The notes under the pieces: generated by a model
What the model saw: the letters and a program-made list of their open reading frames with translations, nothing else
What the model was told of the DNA's origin: nothing
Databases searched by the model: none
Translations under genes and position numbers: made by a program
Assembly: GCF_013408535.1 (NCBI RefSeq)
Contig: NZ_JACBZA010000001.1
Coordinates: forward strand, 4,734,850 to 4,798,849
Source: Actinopolymorpha cephalotaxi
GTDB lineage: Bacteria > Actinomycetota > Actinomycetes > Propionibacteriales > Actinopolymorphaceae
Reading direction: 5' to 3'
DNA length: 64,000 bases
Shown: in pieces, positions 1 to 10,200 of the stretch
How the letters are laid out: the number at the start of each line of letters is the position of its first letter
Position numbering within the stretch: the stretch's first letter is position 1

Positions 1-1185
1 GTCGTCGCCGGCAGCAGCGACAAGGCGCTCTCGAGATCCGAGAAGGTCCCGCAGGAAGCTCTGCGGCGTGAGGGATGGCCACACCCGCTCGACAGCAGCA
101 TCCAAGCTGCCGGCACTCAGAGCGACCGTACTAAGCCTTCCTCGTTGAACCCGCTCCGAGAGCCAAGCACGAAACTGTCCCCGGCCATCGTTGTAGGTGG
201 TCGCCGCGAGGAATCGCGGCAGGACGCTCTGGATGGCGTTCCGTCCGAGTCGCGGTGCACCCACTCCCCGCCCGATGTCCAACACGTCGGATCGCTCGGG
301 GAATCTGACTCGCTGCTGTAGCGCACGTGTAAGCAGTCGACCCATCCGGGCCTCGCCCTTCAGGCGGGTGACCTCTGGGTCCTCACTCCGTCCGGTACTC
401 GCCTGGGGACCGAGAGAACTCAAGTCACGATGTTCGACGTCGGCGTCGCCCAGTCCCGGCAGGACCGAGCGGATATAGCGGGTGAAGGTTGGGTTGGGAC
501 CCACCACAAGTACATCAGATGGAGCGACCTTCCCCTGATGGTTGTAAAGAAGCCATGACACGCGGTGCAAGGCGATGGCCGTCTTACCGGTTCCCGGCCC
601 ACCTTGGATGATGAGCAACTGTTCCAAGGGCGATCGGATCAACTCGTACTGGGCAGCGTGAATGGTCTGTACGATGTCGCGCATCTCTCCCGTGCGATGC
701 GCATCGAGATCCCTCAGTACCGTGTCGTCGATACCCCATCGCTCTGACCCCGAAAGCTCCTCCACGCGCTGCGCGAGGTCAGCGAACAGCATGTCTTCAT
801 AGTTCAACACCTTATTGGCGTGGGTGTTGAAGCTTCTCTTCAACCGGACGTCACAGGGATCATCATGGGTCGCTTTGTAATAGGGCATGGCGGCCGGCGA
901 CTGCCAGTTGATGACCAGGCAGTCACGGTCTTCTGTATTAATTAGGTGCCTACCGATGTAGTAGGTGTCACCAGCCGAATCATCAAACCGGCCAAATGCC
1001 ACCGAGTCCCCTGGCGCCCCTAGTGCCTCGATGGCACGCTCGGCCGCCCGTTTGATAAGGGCAGTGCCGGAGATTGGTCCAGCTGCGGCCATCGGCGCAG
1101 ATCGAAGGACTTCGCGCTTGCGTTCTCGTTCGCCCCATGCCCGATCGAAGTATGTCTGCTCAAGTCGGAGCTCGGAGGAATCCAT
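1..1185 (-). CDS. HelD/HelR-like UvrD-superfamily ATPase (3' end outside window)
   Basis: The frame stays open from an ATG at 1185 to the left edge, giving 395 residues of a longer protein. An N-terminal coiled region is followed by a HelD-type segment (YIGRHLI, then VINWQSPAAMPYY, about residues 77-105) and a Walker A motif GGPGTGKTAIALHR near residues 192-205. These are hallmarks of the HelD/HelR group, which bind RNA polymerase, free it from stalled complexes or DNA, and in some actinomycetes give rifamycin tolerance. AGGGA lies about 8 nt before the ATG. The gene starts 10 nt after brxHI, so it is probably read from the same BREX transcript. I infer family membership from the N-terminal half only; the C-terminal helicase motifs are not visible. 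Confidence 0.85.
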   Translation of the reverse strand, partial: MDSSELRLEQTYFDRAWGERERKREVLRSAPMAAAGPISGTALIKRAAERAIEALGAPGDSVAFGRFDDSAGDTYYIGRHLINTEDRDCLVINWQSPAAMPYYKATHDDPCDVRLKRSFNTHANKVLNYEDMLFADLAQRVEELSGSERWGIDDTVLRDLDAHRTGEMRDIVQTIHAAQYELIRSPLEQLLIIQGGPGTGKTAIALHRVSWLLYNHQGKVAPSDVLVVGPNPTFTRYIRSVLPGLGDADVEHRDLSSLGPQASTGRSEDPEVTRLKGEARMGRLLTRALQQRVRFPERSDVLDIGRGVGAPRLGRNAIQSVLPRFLAATTYNDGRGQFRAWLSERVQRGRLSTVALSAGSLDAAVERVWPSLTPQSFLRDLLGSRERLVAAAGDD

Positions 1186-1195
1186 GATTGCATCC

Positions 1196-3295
1196 CTAAT
1201 GGTTAATGACTTCTCGGAGCAAGCCGTCAAGCGTGTTCCGAATACCGAGCGGGTCCCGAAGTCGCTCACCCAAGGTGTCCCGTCCCAGGTGACTTGGGAC
1301 GGCGGAGGAAAACTTGAGCCCGGCGAGGGCTGCGTCGTCTACGTGGGGGCGGGCTTCGAGTAGGGCTTCGTGTCGCTCGCTCAAAGCTGAGCGTAGGTCG
1401 GCGGCGCGCACGTGTGATTTCAGCCGGAGCCTCAGATCACCAACCGCTGCAGTGTCGTCCACCAGGTCGCCTAGGCCTTGAGCGAGTGCCGAGTTGGCGG
1501 CGAAGCCGACGAAGGTCCACCACTGCACCGTCCCCGACGCATCGTTGACCACGTAAGTACGGTCGCCGGCGCTCACGAAGGCGTGGTCTTCGCGCAGCTC
1601 GCTCAGCGCGTCCTGTGCTCGACGGGAAAGCCGGACCCCGTCAGGCGATGGGCCCGCCACGACATCGTGGTGTGCCCGGGCCAGCTCGTGGGACATGGTC
1701 CGCCCTCCTCCGTTCCACCGGGAGCGGCCACGCAGATCGGTCGCTTCTACGAAGACCTGCCGCCTTCTCCAGTCGACGTGCTTCACAATCCACGAACGTC
1801 CGCCGAGCAGCACCAACCGTGGACCACCCTCAGATCGCGCCACCAGGGATAGCGCGGACAGAGACCCAAGCACCTGCCGACCGAAGAGCACCTGGAGCAG
1901 TGGTTCGCTGGTGAAGGCGGAGGTCAACTCCAGGAAGTGCCGCCGCCCATACTCCTGCTCCGTCCGCGGACCGATCGACAACAAGCCACCGTCATCGACC
2001 ACGAAGCCTTCGGCGACGAGATGGGCAAGCACCTTGTCGGCACCCGGCACGTCGGCCAGTCCATCTAGCCAGGCCCAAAGATCGTGATGGACTACCTGCC
2101 TCTCCTGCAGCATCAGGCCGAGGATCTGCTGCGCGACGATGTGCAGCGGGAGGACAGGCGGGCGCACTGGCTCTACGTAGCCGCGGTCCCACAGCAGCAG
2201 GATCGACGCGGCCTGCCACAGTGACTCCTGACGGGTGGTGAGGAACAACGTATTCCGTGTCGTCCCATGTCGCCGCCCAGTACGACCCATCCGCTGCAGG
2301 AATGACGCGACGGTCGACGGCGCGTCGATCTGGATCACGCGATCGAGGTCACCGATGTCCACCCCGAGTTCGAGCGTCGAGGTGGCGACGATGACGCAGT
2401 TGGATGCGACGGCGAATCCGGCCTCGGACTGCCGCCGCTCCGCCGCCGAAAGGGACGAGTGCGAGACGAACGTCTGCACGCCGTTGTACCGAAGAGCGAC
2501 CGCCAGGTCCTCCACCTGAGTCCTGGAGTCGCAGAACACCAGCCGTTTCTCACCTTGGTGCAGGCGCGCGATCACGTGGGCCGCGTTCTGCACCGAGCCC
2601 ACGTAGTCCAGCTCTACCTCCGGCACGGCATTGGAAGCGGCCACAGGCGGGTTCACCACCTGCCGCACCGCGGGCGAGTCCCCCGCGAACCAGTCCAGCA
2701 AAGCGTCTGGGTTGCCGACGGTCGCCGAAAGCCCGATCCGTTGCACGGGCCGGCCGGCAAGCCGGGTGAGCCGGGAGAGAACTCCGAGCAGGTGCCAGCC
2801 ACGGTCGTCGCCGCCGAACGCGTGCAGTTCGTCAACCACGATCGTGCGCAGGTCACCGAACAGCCACTGGTGATCCACCCGCGCGGACATCAGCATCGCT
2901 TCCAGCGACTCGGGCGTGGTCAGGAGTACGTCGGGTGGGTCCTTGGCGATCCGCTGACGAACCGAGTCCGGCACGTCCCCATGCCACACCGCTGCGCGAC
3001 GGCCGAGCCAGGACGTCATGGCCGAGAGACGAGGCTCGAGATTGTTGACCAGTGCCCGGAGCGGACACACGTACAGAACGCTTAACCCCCGCCATCCCTC
3101 GGCGGCCATCCGGGACAGCAGCGGCAGGATCGCCGCCTCGGTCTTCCCACCGGCCGTGGGAGCGAGCAGCAACGAGTCCTCGCCGGCGAGGACCGGCGCC
3201 ACGGCGGCTTCCTGCAACGGCCGCAGCGACGACCAACCCAGGCTGTTCACCACGTGGTACTGAACGGCCTGGTGCAGATCGTCGAAGCCGCTCAC
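1196..3295 (-). CDS. brxHI: BREX-2 helicase BrxHI
   Basis: A 699-residue superfamily 2 DEAD/DEAH-like helicase. Residues 45-52 form Walker A (APTAGGKT), VVDELHAFGG near residue 154 is motif II, and QRMGRTGRR near residue 337 is motif VI. The C-terminal third resembles the Lhr-like region seen in BREX-2 helicases. I chose the GTG at 3295 because it overlaps the brxD stop as GTGA; the frame is open for 30 more codons, but that stretch is arginine-rich and lies within brxD. It is the last of the six canonical BREX type 2 genes. Its individual role is not well established; it is presumed to act on DNA in the BREX exclusion process. Confidence 0.9.
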   Translation of the reverse strand: MSGFDDLHQAVQYHVVNSLGWSSLRPLQEAAVAPVLAGEDSLLLAPTAGGKTEAAILPLLSRMAAEGWRGLSVLYVCPLRALVNNLEPRLSAMTSWLGRRAAVWHGDVPDSVRQRIAKDPPDVLLTTPESLEAMLMSARVDHQWLFGDLRTIVVDELHAFGGDDRGWHLLGVLSRLTRLAGRPVQRIGLSATVGNPDALLDWFAGDSPAVRQVVNPPVAASNAVPEVELDYVGSVQNAAHVIARLHQGEKRLVFCDSRTQVEDLAVALRYNGVQTFVSHSSLSAAERRQSEAGFAVASNCVIVATSTLELGVDIGDLDRVIQIDAPSTVASFLQRMGRTGRRHGTTRNTLFLTTRQESLWQAASILLLWDRGYVEPVRPPVLPLHIVAQQILGLMLQERQVVHHDLWAWLDGLADVPGADKVLAHLVAEGFVVDDGGLLSIGPRTEQEYGRRHFLELTSAFTSEPLLQVLFGRQVLGSLSALSLVARSEGGPRLVLLGGRSWIVKHVDWRRRQVFVEATDLRGRSRWNGGGRTMSHELARAHHDVVAGPSPDGVRLSRRAQDALSELREDHAFVSAGDRTYVVNDASGTVQWWTFVGFAANSALAQGLGDLVDDTAAVGDLRLRLKSHVRAADLRSALSERHEALLEARPHVDDAALAGLKFSSAVPSHLGRDTLGERLRDPLGIRNTLDGLLREVINH

Positions 3296-4620
3296 AGCCT
3301 CAGGTCGATCTCGTCGACGGAAGCGGCGGAAGCTAGCGGCGGTGGTGTCGGCATAGTCGCACGCTCGGCATCCGTGAGCTCCCAACCCGACACCCGCACC
3401 GAGTAGTCCCGCCGGGGATCGAACGAAGCGTGCTGGTCCACGCGGTCCAGGACGTCGACCAGCTTCTTGACGAAGATCCGCGGAGCCACGCCCACCCTGT
3501 CGCCGAAATGACCGGCGACAGCCCGCGCGAGGTCGGCGATGTAGGCGTCGTCGACCAGATCGGTCAGGCGGTCGCGATGCGCCGACCCCGCCACGTAGAG
3601 ATCCCGCACCCGCGACCCGAGTTCGAGCAAGGAGTCCTTGTCAAAGCCCGGCAGTCGGATCTGTACCGCGCGCGGATTGTCGAACGTCGGCTCGCTGGAG
3701 AAGTCCACATGCAACCGCTGGGCGAGCGGGGCGAGCCGCTGCATCCCCTGCGGCCCGTCGAAGAACGCCGGCGTACCGGTGATCACCAGCATCAGTCCGG
3801 GAAAGCGTCCGGAGTCAACGTCGTCGACGAGCTGTCGCAGCGCGTTGAGCGCCTTGTCACGTACGTCGGAACGAACACGTTGCAGCGTCTCCACCTCGTC
3901 CAGCACGACGAGCAGCCCCGCGTGTCCGCTGTCCCGCAGCACCGCAAGCAGTCCTTGCAGGAACCCGAGCGCGCCGTCATGATCCAGGTCGCCCCGAAGC
4001 CCAGCGACCCGCTTGACCGACGCGCCCACGTGCGGTTGTCCACCCAGCCAGGCCATCAACCCCTCGGCCACGGCGACGTCACCGGCGACACTCGCGCGCC
4101 GGTAGGCGCGCAGCGCGGCAGCGAACGACGGAGCCACACGACTGACCGCGGCAAGTCGCTGCTCCAGCAGCTCCCCGACGCGCTGCTCCAGCTCGTCATC
4201 GTCGACCTGGCCCTCGGCGAGCACGTCCTCCTCGAGCGCGAAGAACCACGAGTCGACGATGGGACGCAGAGCGCTCGGGGTGAACTCGGCAGTGGCGAGA
4301 TGCTCGGTGAGCCGTCGGTAGACGGTCTCCAACCGGTGCAGCGGAGTCTCGTTCTCCGAGATCTGGACCTCGGTGGTGGCGAGCCCAGCACGCTTCGCGC
4401 GTTCGGCGAGCCAGCGACTGTAGAAGGTCTTGCCCGCGCCGTACTCACCGCGCACCGCCTTGAAGACAGCCTGGCCCGAGGTGATCCGGCCAAGCTCCTC
4501 CCCCACGGCGGACTCGAACCGCCCCAGCCCGACGGCCAGGACGTCAAGCCCCTGTTGCGGAACCGTCCCACGGCGCAGCGCGTCGATGATCTCCCGCCGC
4601 CGCTGCTCGCTGATGCTCAC
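3292..4620 (-). CDS. brxD: BREX-2 ATP-binding protein BrxD
   Basis: A 442-residue P-loop ATPase. Walker A is GEYGAGKT at residues 58-65, and a Walker B-like LLVVLDEVETL lies near residues 234-243. The family carries a DUF2791-like ATPase fold and occurs in BREX types 2 and 6. The ATG overlaps the pglZ stop by 4 nt (ATGA), and the end overlaps brxHI, so translation is likely coupled in both directions. Length and motif order match intact family members and nothing looks broken. The exact function is unknown; the conserved place in the operon supports a core BREX role. Confidence 0.92.
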   Translation of the reverse strand: MSISEQRRREIIDALRRGTVPQQGLDVLAVGLGRFESAVGEELGRITSGQAVFKAVRGEYGAGKTFYSRWLAERAKRAGLATTEVQISENETPLHRLETVYRRLTEHLATAEFTPSALRPIVDSWFFALEEDVLAEGQVDDDELEQRVGELLEQRLAAVSRVAPSFAAALRAYRRASVAGDVAVAEGLMAWLGGQPHVGASVKRVAGLRGDLDHDGALGFLQGLLAVLRDSGHAGLLVVLDEVETLQRVRSDVRDKALNALRQLVDDVDSGRFPGLMLVITGTPAFFDGPQGMQRLAPLAQRLHVDFSSEPTFDNPRAVQIRLPGFDKDSLLELGSRVRDLYVAGSAHRDRLTDLVDDAYIADLARAVAGHFGDRVGVAPRIFVKKLVDVLDRVDQHASFDPRRDYSVRVSGWELTDAERATMPTPPPLASAASVDEIDLRL

Positions 4621-7289
4621 GTCTCTCCCGCCTGCGTCCTGAGAAGGGCCGCATTGAGCCGCACGGTGTCGCCCTCGATCGTGAGTACCTCATAGCCGTC
4701 CAGGTTCACAACCCGCTGGGCAGCCGCGACCTGGTTGGCCACCCGTCCGTCCGGGATGTCCAGCACCCGCGCCACGACGGCACGGGTCGCCGCACCACCA
4801 TGAGCATCGAGTGCCCGCAGCAACACTTCGAGACGTTCGGCCGGCATGCCACCGCGCCGGACCCGCTGCAGCTGCGCCGTGACCGCGTCGCTGGCGAGCA
4901 CTCGGGTGATCCAGCTCTCAGCCGCAACCTCCTCTGCGCCGAAGAGCGCATCCTCGGCAGGTGCCGAAGTGAGAGTCGGGACCGAGGCCACGCGGCGGCC
5001 GTTGCCGCCGTTCTTCCGCTTCGACGGCGCACGCTCGGCCGCAGGCCGGTCCGCTTCCGCCCCGGTCGTCGTGCCCACCCACCAGTCCGGCTGGGGATGA
5101 TGCCGTACGCGCCAACCAGGCACGTCCAGTGCCGTACGAGCCAACAGCGCAAGCGGGATGACGACCTCCTGGGCGCTCGCGCCTCCGTGGTAGCCGTTGC
5201 GCTGTTTGGCATAGCGCAGCTTCTCGTTCCACGGTGCGACCACCCGGCCGCCACCGAGCAGCACCCGCGGCCCGGACAGTTCCACCTCGTCAACCTCGAC
5301 TGGACGCGTGGACGTACGGAACCGCGCTCCCCCACTGCTGTCGGACTCCAGTCGCGATCCGCGTTCGTGGACATGGCCGTGGTCACTGACCAGCAGCACG
5401 ACCCGATCGGCGTCGTGGCCCGCGGTGAGCAGCTCCACGAAACGGTCCACGGAGTCGGCGGTCCACGGCGTACGGCCGCCCTTGTCGAGCGTGTCGTCCA
5501 CCGTGTTGACGACCGCGCCCACCACTCTCGCGGTGCCGCTGATGGCCTCGCGCACTTCGGTCGACAGTGCGCTGCCGGCTTTCGCCGCAGTCAGGTTGCT
5601 CTTGTGGAACAGCGGCCACCCCCGCTCACCGAACGCGGCCCGCTCCGCACCGGCCGACCCGTCCGCGAGACGACCGGTCAGCAGGCTCGTCCGGGAGACG
5701 CGAGTGATGGACGGCAACACCGAGATGACCGGACGCTCCGGCGTCAACGTGTGCTCGGACCATCCCCGGGTGGATAGGTCCTCCACGAGTTCGCGCGCCA
5801 CACCGGTGGACAGGCCGTCCAGCACGAGCACCAGCACACGTTGTTGCTCCGCCAGTGGAAGGAGGACGTCGGTCAGGACGTCCTCGACCGGCAGCAGGTC
5901 CGTCAGCGTCGAGCCGGTGCGGACGTGATCGGCAAGGAGGCGGGCGAACCGTTCCTCGTGCTCCGCTCGGATCCCGTCGACAACCTCACACAGCGCGGCA
6001 TACGCGTCGGCGACCGCCTGGTCGACGTCGCCTTCCCATACGCGGGCCCTCGCCACGTCCACCCAGGCGTCGCCGCTCTGCTGGCGGCGCGCCGCCTCGG
6101 CCAGATCGGGGGCGGGCTTGGGCGGAGCGCTTCGCTGCAAGGCGACCCAGCGCACCAGCCGGGCGGCCATGGCCGCCCGCCGGCACCGTTCGGCGTGATC
6201 ACCCACCAGCGCGTGGGAGAGAACGTCGCCGAGCGCCTCCTCCATCGGCCCCAGATGCGCGGGCGAGAGTGACCGCTTACGAAGCAGCCGGGCGATCTCG
6301 GCTCCCAGGCGAGCGATGCGCTGGCCGAGCCCGACCTCAAGGATGACGCTCGCGTATGCAAGAGCCGTGGCGTTCTGCTCGGCGAGGATCTCCTCGGCCT
6401 GGTGAATCACCTCGCCCACACCGGCCCGACCGCCTGCTGTCAACCGCCGCTGGACAAGCGCGTCGGCGGCCTTGCCCCATTCGCGGGCGACCTCGTCGGC
6501 CAGCGCACCCCCGACCGTGCGGGTCTCCAGCATCGTGCGAGGGACCTTGCCGTCGTTCAGCACACCCGGCTGCGTCAGTGCGGACAGGACGAGCCCCACC
6601 GCCACGGTGTCCTCACCGTGCTCGCCAGACATGCACCGCACCACCGCGTCGATGACCCGGCCGTCCCGGCTGCGCCCGACCAGCCACTCCGACAGACCGG
6701 CGCGAACCGGCTCCTCGACCGCCCGCCACCGCTCGATGTGCGCGGGGTCGAGCGTCCACTGCAGCATCGCGGCAAGGTCCAGATCTGCCCGATCCAGTCC
6801 CGCCAGGTGGTGACACAGCTCCGAGAGCGCGGCCTCCTTGTCGAGGTAGCCGCTTCGGACAGGCTCGTATCCCTCGCTCGGCGCGTACTTCAGCAGGGTG
6901 TCCACGGCCCAGCTCATCCGGGTGAGGTCGGGTGCGATCTCGCGGCAGCGGAACAGGCTGGTCAGCTGGTACCACCGGTCGAGCGGCAGCACCTTGTTTC
7001 CGGCGATCCGGGCGCGGATGCTGTCACCGAGTTCGGCGCTCTCCTGGTCGGTGAGGAGTACGAGGAGATCCGAGCTCGGCAGGTCGTCCAGCTGGTCCAG
7101 GGCATCCCGCATCGCCAGGGTGGAGACACACGGGCGGACGACCGCGCCGCGTCCGTTGGACAGCTCCACCCGTTCGTCGTGGGTCCACGACGGACTGGCC
7201 AGCAGCGCGACCACGCGGGCCGCGTTGTCGGCCTTGAGGACGTCGACGACCTTGGAGCGCACCAGGGCCGGGGTGGCGAGGAGGCTCAT
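4617..7289 (-). CDS. pglZ: BREX-2 alkaline-phosphatase-superfamily protein PglZ
   Basis: An 890-residue protein. Its central part carries the metal-binding signatures of the alkaline phosphatase superfamily expected of PglZ: VLVLDGLS near residue 488, a Ser/Thr-rich segment PSITRVSRTSLLTG near 525, and VSDHGHVH near 636. PglZ is the one protein present in all BREX types. In Streptomyces Pgl it is also the toxic component that needs the methyltransferase PglX in balance. The start overlaps the pglY stop as ATGA and the end overlaps brxD. A charged linker near residues 745-765 separates the phosphatase core from a C-terminal helical region. The gene appears intact. Confidence 0.93.
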   Translation of the reverse strand: MSLLATPALVRSKVVDVLKADNAARVVALLASPSWTHDERVELSNGRGAVVRPCVSTLAMRDALDQLDDLPSSDLLVLLTDQESAELGDSIRARIAGNKVLPLDRWYQLTSLFRCREIAPDLTRMSWAVDTLLKYAPSEGYEPVRSGYLDKEAALSELCHHLAGLDRADLDLAAMLQWTLDPAHIERWRAVEEPVRAGLSEWLVGRSRDGRVIDAVVRCMSGEHGEDTVAVGLVLSALTQPGVLNDGKVPRTMLETRTVGGALADEVAREWGKAADALVQRRLTAGGRAGVGEVIHQAEEILAEQNATALAYASVILEVGLGQRIARLGAEIARLLRKRSLSPAHLGPMEEALGDVLSHALVGDHAERCRRAAMAARLVRWVALQRSAPPKPAPDLAEAARRQQSGDAWVDVARARVWEGDVDQAVADAYAALCEVVDGIRAEHEERFARLLADHVRTGSTLTDLLPVEDVLTDVLLPLAEQQRVLVLVLDGLSTGVARELVEDLSTRGWSEHTLTPERPVISVLPSITRVSRTSLLTGRLADGSAGAERAAFGERGWPLFHKSNLTAAKAGSALSTEVREAISGTARVVGAVVNTVDDTLDKGGRTPWTADSVDRFVELLTAGHDADRVVLLVSDHGHVHERGSRLESDSSGGARFRTSTRPVEVDEVELSGPRVLLGGGRVVAPWNEKLRYAKQRNGYHGGASAQEVVIPLALLARTALDVPGWRVRHHPQPDWWVGTTTGAEADRPAAERAPSKRKNGGNGRRVASVPTLTSAPAEDALFGAEEVAAESWITRVLASDAVTAQLQRVRRGGMPAERLEVLLRALDAHGGAATRAVVARVLDIPDGRVANQVAAAQRVVNLDGYEVLTIEGDTVRLNAALLRTQAGET

Positions 7290-10200
7290 TCCGCCTCCCA
7301 GGTGATCCGCACCCGGCGGTGCTGACGGACGAGATTCTCGATCGTGGTGAGCACCTCCTGTACCGAGGCGGCGTCGGCCCTCAGCTCCCCATGCGCTGCA
7401 CTGACGTCCGGCCGGGGTGGTGAGTCCGACAGCGTAGGCCGCGGAAGAACGTCGGGGATGGACGCCGGCTGCCGCTGTGTCGCCTGCAGGACGAGCTGCC
7501 GGGCTCCCGCGTCCGCGGACCCCAGCGCCGGCTGCAGATGTTTACTGAACTCGTTCGCCGCCCACACCTGCGCCAGGTCGTCGACGATGCCGGCTGCCCG
7601 CAGCCCGAGCGGGTGCTCGGGACCCCAGCTCGCCACTGTGGCCAGGATGTTCCAGTCCAGCCGGCGGATGGCACTCAACAGGTCGCCGGCCATCGCGAGG
7701 CTCCGGGAGACATGTAGGCCGGGCGCGGGCAGGTGCGCGCCGGCGAAACGTTCTACGAGCGCCACGTCACCTGTGGCCGCCTCCAACTCCTCACACAGCC
7801 GGCCGGCACCGTCGGCAATCTGATACCGCTCGGTCGACGTCGGGTCGACTCCGCGCAGCACAGTCGGTCCTCGCTCCGCCAGCGCGCTGACCAACTGCTC
7901 GGCCGCACTCCGATACGACGCGACCTTCGACCGCACCCGTTCGGCCAGCACGCTGACGTTGCGGGCGGTCAGCAGTTCGGTGACGTCTCCGATTCCGAAG
8001 ATCGCCTGTGCGCGCTCGCGCGCCTCCCGCCAGGTGTCCTCGCCGGGGAGTTCCTGCTCGACGAGTTCGGCGTCGGAGGGCAGCAATTGCAGGAGTCCGA
8101 CGTCGATCGGCGGGCGAGTGCGGCTGACGATGCTGCGGTTGGTCTGCTCGGCGAACACCAGCAACACCAGGTCCGCGATGTCCTGCGGGAGCCCCATCCG
8201 CTGCGGCTCGTCCAGCCACGCGCGCAACTGGCCGACACTCACCGGCTTCCCGCCGAGCCCGGCGTCGGAGATTCTCCGGTTGAGGTGCTGCACCCAGTGG
8301 TGCCCGAGGACGAAGTGCTGGGCGTGCTGTTCACCGAGGCGCAGCGGCATCGCGATCCGGCTCATCACACCGCGTTCACCGGTCTCGACCATGATGCGGT
8401 GGCCGGGATCCTCGATCGCCCGGCGCACCTGGGCGTGCACCTTGCGCAGGTCGGGGGTCCGCACCTCGGCTGTCCCGAACATCGGGTGCGCCGGGAAGTC
8501 CGAGGCGAGCATCTGGTCGAGCAGATTCTCGTACGCCTGCTTCATGCTCGCCCCAGCCGGCACCTTCGGCTCGAAGCTCGGGTCGAGGCTGGCGAACATG
8601 TCGATCCCGCCGTGCGAGGTGTCGACGAGCGTCTCGTCAGGAGTGCCGATGCCGTACGCCTGCAGCAGTGCGTTCTCCAGCCTGCTTCGCAGCTGGTTCC
8701 GCTGGGCGTCCATCTGCTGGCGCGCGACAGCCCGGTCGTTGTCGGACAGGTGCCCGGCCAGCTGGTCGAAGCTCGGTCCCAGCGCGTACTGCAAGCGCAC
8801 ATAGCGACCGAGGTCGCTGACGGCCTGGGAGGTCAGGTGTCGGGGCACCCAGCACACGGTGTGCGCCGGCCGACGGTCGCGGAGGGCCCGGATGCGTTCG
8901 AGGTCCTCGACCGGCGAGTGCCCCTCCTCGTCGAATGGGTAGTCCAGAATCGCACGCCAGCCGTCGTGGCTGGGCTGGAAGGCACTGTCGCCGAGGTCCG
9001 CGGGGTCGCGGACGTTGCCGTAGAGAAGTTCGACGGTACGCCGGGTGCCGCGCCAGGTCGTGGAGGTGACGGTCACGCCGTCGATGCCGAGACTCTCCCG
9101 GGTGCCGAGCAGGTCGAACAGCAGCAGCCGTATGACCTGACGGCGTGCCCCGGAGGAGTCCGCGGACTTGGCGTTGTCAAGGATCCCCTCGATGTCCACG
9201 CCTTCGAGGCGTACGGAGATCAGCGGGTTGGTCTCGTCACCGGTGATCTGCACCGTACCCAACCGGCCGCCCCATCGGCGGACGACATCGAGCACAATCG
9301 CCGATTCCCGGCCGGGCACCATTGATCGGATGTAGCCATGGTTGAGGGCGACGATCTTGCGCGCGGTCAGGTCGCGCAGCGACTCGACCTCCGGCATCAA
9401 CGCGGCCAGTACCAGCGTCTTCGCGATCCGGTCGTCGCGGCGGAACGCGTGCGTGGCCGGCAGGCCCGGCACGTCGTCCTCGTTCACCTTGTTGATCTCC
9501 AGAATCAGCCGACGCAAATCGCCGTAGACCTTCTGCGCGCTGCGCCACAGGTTGCCGAGCTCGCCGGTGAGCGGGTCGTCGCCGGCTACCAGCACGTCGA
9601 ACAGGTCCGCGATCGGGACAAGCTGCCCGAGCTGGAGGGTGCTGCGCTGCTCGACCAGGATCTGCCGCATGACCCGGAGCGCGGTCCGTTCCCGCTGCAG
9701 CGCGCCGGACAGCGCGACGAGCGTCTCCACGAACGCCGGGGTGAAGGGGTACGTCAGCCGGAACTCGTTGCGGCCGGCGTTTTCCGTCATCAGCGCCGAG
9801 CGGATGTCCTGGCGTACCTGCTCCGTCGCGGCGAATGCAGCGTCGATCTGTCCACGAGCCGAATCGCTTACGGGCTTGAGAACACGCCGGGAGGCGATCA
9901 ACGGAAGGTTGTTGTCGGACAGGCTGATCGTGCCGAACCGGCCCTCCCACCACTTCAGGCTGTCGGCGAAGGCGAGGTGTTCGGTGCCGGGCAGGTTGGT
10001 GCCGACGAGTTCGCGCAGGTCACGCTGGCGGGCGATGAAGCTGATGATCGGCGCGGGGCGGTTGGCGTTGGAGGCCTCGACGAGCTTGCCGACCTTCGGC
10101 GCCTCGCGGGCAACCCATGTGTGGTCACCCATCCTGGTCGCGAACCACAGGATCAGCTCGTCCAGGAACAACACCAGGCCGTCGTAGCCGAGCTGGGCGG